NCBI GenBank assembly: GCA_023453725.1
Contig: JAEXTB010000322.1
Location: 1 to 6,388 of the forward strand
Direction of reading: 5' to 3'
From: Bacillota bacterium
GTDB taxonomy: Bacteria > Bacillota > Clostridia > Christensenellales > CAG-138
DNA length: 6,388 bases
Shown in pieces: positions 1 to 4,060 of the stretch; the first letter of the stretch is position 1; the number at the start of each line of letters is the position of its first letter. Position numbers and translations under genes: made by a program. The notes under the pieces were generated by a model. That model searched no databases. It was not told where the DNA came from and worked only from the letters and a program-made list of their open reading frames with translations.

Positions 1-285
1 CCTGAGTTCGGGGCTGGCGATGAGCAGCGCGCGGGCGATGCCATGACGGATTGCGCCGGCCTGGCCGGTGGTGCCGCCGCCAATGACATTGACCTTAACG
101 TCATACTTCGAAAGCGTATCCGTGAGCACCATGGGGGCGCGCACGATCATCTTAAGCGTTTCCAAACCGAAGTATTCTTCGACGTCACGCTTGTTAACGG
201 TGATGTTGCCGGAACCGGGAAGCAGACGAACGCGGGCGATGGATTTCTTGCGCCTGCCGGTGCCGAGATAATGAACCTGTGCCAT
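1..285 (-). CDS. rpsI: 30S ribosomal protein S9, C-terminus cut by window edge
   Basis: S9 is a small-subunit head protein whose basic C-terminal tail reaches the P-site tRNA. The visible 95 residues start MAQVHYLGTGRRKKSIARV and contain the family signature GGGTTGQAGAIRHGIARAL at residues 69-87, so the assignment is firm. S9 is usually about 130 residues; the missing part, about 35 residues including the Lys/Arg-rich tail, lies beyond base 1. The frame stays open to the edge. The ATG at 285 is preceded by AGGAGG (296-301) at a spacing of 10 nt. It follows rplM after only 19 nt, the standard rplM-rpsI order, and no promoter is seen between them, so the two are read as one transcript. Confidence 0.98.
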   Translation of the reverse strand, partial: MAQVHYLGTGRRKKSIARVRLLPGSGNITVNKRDVEEYFGLETLKMIVRAPMVLTDTLSKYDVKVNVIGGGTTGQAGAIRHGIARALLIASPELR

Positions 286-304
286 TTTGCGTCTTCCTCC
301 TTCC

Positions 305-736
305 TTATTTGAGTTCCAGCGTCTGGGGCTTCTGTGCAGCGTGCTCATGCGTAGCGCCCTTGTAAACGCGCAGCTTGGTGAGCATCTGGCGGCCCAGGGG
401 GCCCTTCGGCATCATACGACGGATCGCCTCATATACGGCGAATTCCGGTTTGGTCTGCAGGAGTGTCCGATAGCTGACTTCCTTGAGACCGCCGGGATAG
501 CCGGTGTGGCGGTAATACTTTTTCTGATCAAGCTTCTTGCCGGTGAGCACGACCTTATCGGCGTTTACAATAATCACATGGTCGCCGGTATCAACGTGCG
601 GCGTGTATATAGGCTTATGTTTTCCCCTGAGTATGGCGGCAACCTGGGAGGACAGACGGCCAAGTACCATGCCTTCTGCATCCACAACATACCAATTCCT
701 CTGGAGAGATTCGCCCTTTGCCATATAGGTTTTCAT
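305..736 (-). CDS. rplM: 50S ribosomal protein L13
   Basis: L13 is an early-assembling large-subunit protein that binds 23S rRNA. The 143-residue product is the usual full length. It begins MKTYMAK, has the conserved RNWYVVDAEGMVLGRLSS near residues 13-30, YRHTGYPGG at 75-83, and the L13 signature VYEAIRRMMPKGPLGRQM at 101-118. Two Met codons are possible; the first is chosen because the family begins MKTYMAK and because AGGAGG at 742-747 lies just upstream (5-nt gap). It is the first gene of the rplM-rpsI operon, transcribed from the promoter at 851-880. Nothing is unusual in the protein itself. Confidence 0.98.
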   Translation of the reverse strand: MKTYMAKGESLQRNWYVVDAEGMVLGRLSSQVAAILRGKHKPIYTPHVDTGDHVIIVNADKVVLTGKKLDQKKYYRHTGYPGGLKEVSYRTLLQTKPEFAVYEAIRRMMPKGPLGRQMLTKLRVYKGATHEHAAQKPQTLELK

Positions 737-844
737 GGCGTCCTCCTAAACGAAAATATCAGAATGTCGATGTGGCTCTGGTGACGCTTGTACGCCTTGC
801 TTCCGGGGCTGTGGCCGCATGACGCCTACTTTACCGAACACACC
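737..844 (-). promoter_or_regulatory. rplM leader, possible autoregulatory RNA
   Basis: From the promoter at 851-880, transcription should begin near 844 and leave an untranslated leader of about 105 nt. Seen directly: on the transcribed strand GGCGTC (826-821) is complementary to GACGCC (742-737), which lies between the Shine-Dalgarno and the rplM ATG. Two weaker partners for the same site, GGCGT (796-792) and GCGTC (787-783), also occur. Leaders regulated by L13 are known in Firmicutes (the L13_leader family). Membership of this leader in that family is inference: I could not match its consensus. Confidence 0.4.
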
Positions 845-850
845 TGAAAC

Positions 851-880
851 AGTGTAGCAAATTCCAATCCGAACTGTCAA
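851..880 (-). promoter_or_regulatory. Sigma-A-type promoter of rplM-rpsI
   Basis: On the minus strand there is a perfect -35 TTGACA (880-875), an 18-nt spacer and -10 TACACT (856-851) preceded by TG at 859-858, making an extended -10 (TGCTACACT). The stretch just upstream of the -35, 881-900, is AT-rich and could act as an UP element. It is the only good promoter in the gap before rplM. Confidence 0.75.
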
Positions 881-990
881 GGTAAATTCACAAAAATATC
901 AGGAAAAATGCGAATAAATTATGCGCGCAGGCATACAAACAGGACGCCTGGATGCAAGCGCCTTAAAAAGGAAGCATGGCCTAGCCGACA

Positions 991-1023
991 GGCGGGGCAA
1001 GGGCAAACGCACATTGCCCCGCC
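991..1023 (-). terminator. GC-rich hairpin after the ABC transporter operon
   Basis: GGCGGGGCAA (991-1000) and TTGCCCCGCC (1014-1023) form a perfect 10-bp stem with a 13-nt loop, 12 nt past the permease stop codon. On the minus strand no T-run follows directly; the nearest is five T at 969-965, about 21 nt on. It is probably the operon terminator or an mRNA 3'-end stabiliser, but not a canonical intrinsic terminator. The rest of the gap (881-990) holds only weak short hairpins, such as CAGGC/GCCTG at 928-932 and 946-950, and no gene I can support. Confidence 0.6.
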
Positions 1024-1035
1024 TTATGTCAACGG

Positions 1036-1845
1036 TCAGGGCTTCCAGCGGATCAGCTTCTTTTCAAAATGCGCCACGATGTAATACATCACGGCTGCAA
1101 GCACACACAATACGAGTATGCTTGCCATGACGAGGTCCAGCTGAAACACCTGCCCACCGTAAACAATGAGGTAGCCAAGGCCCGCTTTTGAAACAAGGTA
1201 TTCGCCTACAATTACGCCTACCCAGCTCATGCCCACGCTCAGCTTGAGCGCGGACATCATGGTGGGTATGCTTGCGGGTAATACCGCCATGGTGAAAATC
1301 TGCATGCGCGAAGCATTCAGCGTGCGCATGAACATCTGCTTTTCTTCGCTGATTTCATTAAATCCTGTCAGCACCGTCAGTATTGTGACAATGAGTGAAA
1401 TCAAAAGACCCATTGCGATAATGGAGCTGGTCGACGCGCCGATCCATACAATGAGGATCGGACCCAGGGCAATCTTGGGAAGGGCGTTAAATACAACAAG
1501 GTACGGGTCGAGTATTTTGTTTGCCGTGGGGCTCCACCACAACAGAACGGCAATGAGAATGCCCACAAGGGTTCCCAATAGGAAGCTTACCACCGTTTCA
1601 TACATTGTCACGCCGATGTGCATCCACAGCGTCCCTTCCCGGTAAAGGGAAGAGAGCGTATCGAGCACCCGCGAAGGGCTGCTTGTAACGAACGAATCAA
1701 TCCACCCCAAACGGGCTCCAACTTCCCAAAGACCCAAAAATGCGATCAATATGAGATATCGCGCCACAACCACAAATGTGTGGCGGCGTTTTAATCCTTT
1801 TAAATAAGCCAGATGCTCCGCGCTGCCGCCCGGTTCAGCTTTCAT
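1036..1845 (-). CDS. ABC transporter permease, NitT/TauT (SsuC/TauC-like) family
   Basis: This is the membrane subunit of an importer of the nitrate/taurine/sulfonate type, whose members also carry thiamine precursors and other small molecules. The 269-residue product has a first hydrophobic segment at about 23-42, then the binding-protein-dependent transport domain from about 74 to 260 with further segments near 83-105, 120-137, 142-160, 202-218 and 238-258. The EAA coupling loop that docks on the ATPase is at about 167-195 (MRTLNASRMQIFTMAVLP); the usual Gly is Asn177 here. The ATG at 1845 is preferred over an in-frame ATG at 1911: it is preceded by AGGAG (1860-1856), gives normal family length, and overlaps the ATPase stop by only 11 nt, which implies translational coupling. 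The substrate cannot be deduced. Confidence 0.93.
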   Translation of the reverse strand: MKAEPGGSAEHLAYLKGLKRRHTFVVVARYLILIAFLGLWEVGARLGWIDSFVTSSPSRVLDTLSSLYREGTLWMHIGVTMYETVVSFLLGTLVGILIAVLLWWSPTANKILDPYLVVFNALPKIALGPILIVWIGASTSSIIAMGLLISLIVTILTVLTGFNEISEEKQMFMRTLNASRMQIFTMAVLPASIPTMMSALKLSVGMSWVGVIVGEYLVSKAGLGYLIVYGGQVFQLDLVMASILVLCVLAAVMYYIVAHFEKKLIRWKP

Positions 1846-2602
1846 GGACCTCCAGCTCCTTCCATATGGTATTGAAATAGTCGTGAAATTCCACTGCGTT
1901 GCGCCGGGCAATGGGGGAAGGCGGCGCGCTCAAAGTAATGGTCAGTTCCCGTTTGACGCGCGCGGGCCGCTCTGAAAATATAATGATCCGGTCTGCCATG
2001 GAGATGGCCTCCGCAATATCGTGGGTGACAAGAAGCGCAGTCTTATTTTCCTGCTTGATGATGCGGTGCATTTCATCCGCCGTCTTGAGCCTTGTTTGGT
2101 AATCGAGCGCTGAAAATGGCTCGTCAAGCAGCAGCAGGTCGGGGTCAAACGCCAATGTGCGAATAAGCGCGACCTTCTGGCGCATACCGCCCGAAAGCTG
2201 GCGTGGGTAATGGTGTTTGAATTCATCAAGCCCATAGGTAGATAACAGCGTCAGCGCCCGCGCCCTTGTTTCCGGCGTGAGCATGCGCTTGACTTCCAGA
2301 CCCAAAAGGATATTCCCTTCTATATCCCGCCAATCAAACAGCTGGTCCCGTTGGAGCATGTAGCCGATGTTTTGTCCGGGTCCCACAATTTCCTTTCCTT
2401 TTATGCGCGCGCTGCCTGAGGATGGTGTGACCAGCCCGGAGAGTATGCTCAGCATAGAGGTTTTCCCAGAGCCGGAAGGGCCGACGATGGCTACAAACTC
2501 CCCTTCGTATATGGTGATATTAAGTTCATCTATGGCGAGCGTTTCCGCATGAGGTTCATGATAGGTGAGGCGTATATCCTTTAGTTCTACAATCGGCTCC
2601 AT
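1835..2602 (-). CDS. ABC transporter ATP-binding protein, NitT/TauT (SsuB/TauB-like) family
   Basis: This is the cytoplasmic ATPase that drives the importer whose permease is encoded next. The 255-residue protein carries all catalytic motifs: Walker A GPSGSGKT (41-48), Q-loop Gln84, signature LSGGMRQ (136-142), Walker B LLLLDEP (156-162), D-loop SALD (164-167) and the switch His194 in THD. The region after the Q-loop (QLFDWRDIEGNILLGLE) and the length fit the SsuB/TauB/NitD subgroup. The start at 2602 has AGGAGG (2614-2609) 6 nt upstream. Its C-terminal codons overlap the permease start. No substrate-binding protein lies upstream; the next gene points the other way. The ribosome binding site can pair with upstream leader sequence (see 2605-2690). 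Confidence 0.95.
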   Translation of the reverse strand: MEPIVELKDIRLTYHEPHAETLAIDELNITIYEGEFVAIVGPSGSGKTSMLSILSGLVTPSSGSARIKGKEIVGPGQNIGYMLQRDQLFDWRDIEGNILLGLEVKRMLTPETRARALTLLSTYGLDEFKHHYPRQLSGGMRQKVALIRTLAFDPDLLLLDEPFSALDYQTRLKTADEMHRIIKQENKTALLVTHDIAEAISMADRIIIFSERPARVKRELTITLSAPPSPIARRNAVEFHDYFNTIWKELEVHES

Positions 2603-2604
2603 AT

Positions 2605-2690
2605 GCCGCCTCCTTTTAAACTCGGTAATACTTTAGAGTATTCTAAAGCGCCCAAAGGAGTGAACGGCACGTTTTGGTGCGGCTTGCCGT
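2605..2690 (-). promoter_or_regulatory. Leader structure that can cover the ABC ATPase ribosome binding site
   Basis: Read on the minus strand, CTCCTTT (2660-2654) is complementary to AAAGGAG (2616-2610), which contains most of the Shine-Dalgarno. Inside lies a perfect 7-bp hairpin, CTTTAGA (2648-2642) with TCTAAAG (2637-2631), loop 4 nt. GCCG (2668-2665) can extend the outer stem by pairing with CGGC (2608-2605), but the same bases can instead join TGCCGT (2669-2664) to ACGGCA (2690-2685). These complementarities are seen directly; that they form competing RNA states controlling translation is inference. I found no convincing minus-strand promoter, and no TPP riboswitch signature. Confidence 0.45.
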
Positions 2691-2701
2691 ATTCATATAC
2701 A
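2674..2701 (+). promoter_or_regulatory. Weak candidate promoter for the small membrane protein gene
   Basis: TTGGTG (2674-2679), a 16-nt spacer and TATACA (2696-2701) would start transcription near 2708, about 23 nt before the ribosome binding site of the small gene. Both boxes match the consensus only partly, so this is tentative. A sporulation-type sigma factor is an alternative that I could not support with a matching -35. Confidence 0.25.
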
Positions 2702-2743
2702 AGGGGCATGGCGTCATTTGAAAGAGCGGTGGAGGAAACTGTT

Positions 2744-2962
2744 ATGCTGCATTGGAAAGTGTGTTGGAGCAAGGACCCGCCGCATGACCACGATTGTGAA
2801 TGCGTGCGCCACCGAAAACGGAGACGGAATAAAAACATACCCGGCATTGTGCTCATTGCGGCGGCGGTGCTGGTGCTGCTATGCATTTTGCCGCTATGGG
2901 TCATTGCGCTGATTGCCTGCGCGGTACTCATCGCGCTTGGCATCGTATGGCTGTGCACCTGA
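2744..2962 (+). CDS. Small membrane protein with His/Cys-rich basic N-terminus, unrecognised
   Basis: I do not recognise this 72-residue protein. Residues 1-31 are polar and hold a His/Asp/Cys cluster (PPHDHDCEC, 12-20, plus His3, Cys7 and His23) followed by a very basic stretch RHRKRRRNK (22-30). Residues 32-71 are almost wholly hydrophobic, broken by Pro50 and Trp52, and could form two short helices or one long one, with the basic segment holding the N-terminus in the cytoplasm. The ATG at 2744 is chosen because GGAGG (2731-2735) sits 8 nt upstream; in-frame ATGs at 2603 and 2708 lack a well-spaced site. It is divergent from the ABC importer and ends at its own terminator. The cluster could bind a metal, but that is only inference. 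Confidence 0.7.
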   Translation: MLHWKVCWSKDPPHDHDCECVRHRKRRRNKNIPGIVLIAAAVLVLLCILPLWVIALIACAVLIALGIVWLCT

Positions 2963-2975
2963 GAGCATAAGGATT

Positions 2976-3025
2976 GCGCACAACAAAAAAAGATGCATCT
3001 CTGCATCTTTCCATGGTGCGCTTTT
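2976..3025 (+). terminator. Terminator of the small membrane protein gene
   Basis: GCGCAC (2976-2981) pairs with GTGCGC (3016-3021), enclosing the inner hairpin at 2989-3010, and is followed by TTTT (3022-3025). It lies 13 nt after the stop codon. The outer stem is only 6 bp and the T-run is short, so efficiency may be modest. Confidence 0.55.
2985..3010 (-). terminator. Intrinsic terminator of rpmB
   Basis: AAAGATGCA (2989-2997) and TGCATCTTT (3002-3010) form a perfect 9-bp stem with a 4-nt loop. Read on the minus strand the stem is followed by more T, giving a seven-T run from 2991 to 2985. It starts 19 nt after the rpmB stop codon and is nested inside the terminator used by the opposing gene. 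Confidence 0.8.
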
Positions 3026-3029
3026 ATCA

Positions 3030-3221
3030 TTACACGCTGCGGACAACCTTGCCAGAACGGAGGCAACGGGTGCAGACATCCATCTTACGCGGCGCGCCGC
3101 CGACCACTACGTGCACCTGCTGCACATTGGGCGCCCACGCGCGCTTGGTCTTGCGGTTGGAGTGGCTAACAAGGTTGCCGGACATGGTGCCTTTTTTGCA
3201 CACTTCGCAATATTTACCCAT
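3030..3221 (-). CDS. rpmB: 50S ribosomal protein L28, cysteine (zinc-ribbon) type
   Basis: L28 is a small large-subunit protein. The 63-residue product starts MGKYCEVCKKG and carries the family core NLVSHSNRKTKRAWAPNVQ (16-34) and CTRCLRSGKV (50-59). Both Cys pairs (5/8 and 50/53) are present, so this is the zinc-binding form known for L28; some L28 variants lack these Cys. The start at 3221 is supported by a strong AAGGAGGTG-type site (core AGGAGG, 3236-3231), 9 nt upstream, and by normal family length; the reading frame runs open further upstream but that part is the leader. It has its own promoter (3277-3305) and terminator, so it can be transcribed alone. Confidence 0.97.
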   Translation of the reverse strand: MGKYCEVCKKGTMSGNLVSHSNRKTKRAWAPNVQQVHVVVGGAPRKMDVCTRCLRSGKVVRSV

Positions 3222-3276
3222 TCTGTAACACCTCCTTGCCGTAAAGGACCGTAGCCGGTCGAAATCAAACAAAGGT

Positions 3277-3305
3277 ATTCTAACATTTGAAGCCGTGTTT
3301 GGCAA
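3277..3305 (-). promoter_or_regulatory. Sigma-A-type promoter of rpmB
   Basis: On the minus strand TTGCCA (3305-3300), a 17-nt spacer and TAGAAT (3282-3277) preceded by TGT form a strong extended -10 promoter with five of six matches in each box. The start would lie near 3270, leaving a leader of about 49 nt with a perfect 5-bp hairpin, GACCG/CGGTC (3247-3251 and 3256-3260, loop 4 nt), just before the ribosome binding site. Confidence 0.75.
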
Positions 3306-3322
3306 GAAGAATTTCTCTTGCC
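3301..3322. repeat. 7-bp inverted repeat overlapping the rpmB -35 box
   Basis: GGCAAGA (3301-3307) and TCTTGCC (3316-3322) are a perfect inverted repeat with an 8-nt centre. The arm at 3301-3307 contains five of the six bases of the rpmB -35 element. No T-run follows on the minus strand, so it is a poor terminator for trmL; it could be an operator, but no regulator is seen. Confidence 0.4.
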
Positions 3323-3370
3323 GCAAGGGAGCACGTGCCTCTGTTCTGTGGAGAACCGGCCGTGATGGCC

Positions 3371-3832
3371 TTAGTATAGCCCGGTAAACCCGGTTTGACG
3401 CAGCGCCTCATATAGAACAATGGCCGCCGCATTGGAAAGATTGAGCGAGCGAATTCCCTCGCCCATAGGAATGCGCACGGCGTCCTGCGACCGCCGGTCC
3501 AGCAGGGATTGCGGCAGACCTGCCGTTTCCTTTCCAAACACAAGAAAATCCCCGTCCTGATACCGTGCTTCGGTATACTGCTGCCTGGCCCGCGTGGAAC
3601 ACAGAAAGAAGCGTCCGTCCGGGTAGGCGGCTTCAAGTTCCTCAAAACTGTCATGATAACGAATGTCAAGAAAGTGCCAGTAATCAAGGCCGGCGCGTTT
3701 AAGTTTTTTATCATCGATAGCAAACCCCAGAGGGCGCACCAAATGCAGCACACTGCCTGTTACGGCGCAGGTGCGCGAAATGTTGCCCGTGTTTTGCGGG
3801 ATTTCCGGTTCAACCAGTACAATATGAAACAT
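3371..3832 (-). CDS. trmL: tRNA (cytidine/uridine-34 2'-O)-methyltransferase
   Basis: TrmL is an SPOUT-class enzyme that uses S-adenosylmethionine to methylate the 2'-O of the wobble base in certain tRNA-Leu species, acting as a dimer. The 153-residue product matches the usual length of about 150-160. Visible family motifs are VEPEIPQNTGNISRTC (7-22), FGKETAGLP (99-107) and IPMGEGIRSLNLSNAAAI (121-138); the last two build the knotted cofactor site. The start at 3832 (MFHIVLVEPE) is chosen over an in-frame ATG at 3856 because AAGGAG (3844-3839) lies 6 nt upstream and because family members begin close to this motif. It lies upstream of rpmB on the same strand with no clear terminator between, so read-through into rpmB is possible. 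Confidence 0.95.
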   Translation of the reverse strand: MFHIVLVEPEIPQNTGNISRTCAVTGSVLHLVRPLGFAIDDKKLKRAGLDYWHFLDIRYHDSFEELEAAYPDGRFFLCSTRARQQYTEARYQDGDFLVFGKETAGLPQSLLDRRSQDAVRIPMGEGIRSLNLSNAAAIVLYEALRQTGFTGLY

Positions 3833-3907
3833 TTGCGGCTCCTTCTTGTGCTGCATCCGTTTAGAATGCCTTCAAATGGGAAAGAAAGCAGAATGGACGC
3901 ATGGGAT

Positions 3908-3936
3908 ATTGTAGCACGCATCCGGGGATATGCAAA
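3908..3936 (-). promoter_or_regulatory. Candidate promoter of trmL
   Basis: On the minus strand TTTGCA (3936-3931), a 17-nt spacer and TACAAT (3913-3908) with an upstream TG (TGCTACAAT) form an extended -10 promoter; the -35 is weaker, four of six. A direct repeat ACGCAT (3897-3902 and 3916-3921) flanks the -10 and likely start site; its meaning is unknown. Confidence 0.6.
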
Positions 3937-3971
3937 CATTTTGTAACATTTCGTCCGGAGGGAGAGTTGTG

Positions 3972-4001
3972 TTTCCATTGCAATTTAAATTGGTGTATAA
4001 T
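3972..4001 (+). promoter_or_regulatory. Promoter of the VanW-family gene
   Basis: A perfect -10 TATAAT (3996-4001) has a moderate -35 TTTCCA (3972-3977) at an 18-nt spacing. The start would be near 4008, and the 5' end of the transcript can form a small hairpin CGGGA/TCCCG (4013-4017 and 4022-4026). The spacer contains a perfect palindrome (3981-3992). Confidence 0.65.
3981..3992. repeat. Perfect 12-bp palindrome in the promoter spacer
   Basis: CAATTTAAATTG is its own reverse complement and lies between the -35 and -10 of the VanW-family gene, with 3 nt to the -10. A dimeric repressor bound here would block RNA polymerase. AT-rich palindromes can arise by chance, so function is inference. 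Confidence 0.5.
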
Positions 4002-4060
4002 ATGGATACGTACGGGATGGTTCCCGCAAAGAGTTTTCAATCGGGTTTAAGGAGCAAGAA

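Noticed and set aside
287..784. Plus-strand open frame of 165 codons opposite rplM
   Set aside because: It is antisense to the certain L13 gene and its product matches nothing recognisable.
921..1130. Plus-strand open frame of 69 codons in the spacer and permease end
   Set aside because: No ribosome binding site, it crosses the strong hairpin at 991-1023 and runs antisense into the permease.
1846..1911. Longer permease beginning at the ATG at 1911
   Set aside because: It would overlap the ATPase gene by 77 nt and lacks the well-placed AGGAG found before the ATG at 1845; the extra 22 residues resemble no permease N-terminus.
2603..2743. Small membrane protein starting at the ATG at 2603 or 2708
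   Set aside because: Neither start has a properly spaced ribosome binding site; the ATG at 2744 does. The 2603 start would also run through the divergent regulatory region and touch the ATPase start codon.
2603..2743. TPP riboswitch before the NitT/TauT importer
   Set aside because: Considered because some such importers carry thiamine precursors, but the conserved CUGAGA core and the expected arms are absent on the minus strand.
3222..3326. L28 extended by 35 residues to an upstream ATG
   Set aside because: The extension covers the rpmB promoter -10, leader hairpin and strong ribosome binding site, and L28 normally starts at the internal Met.
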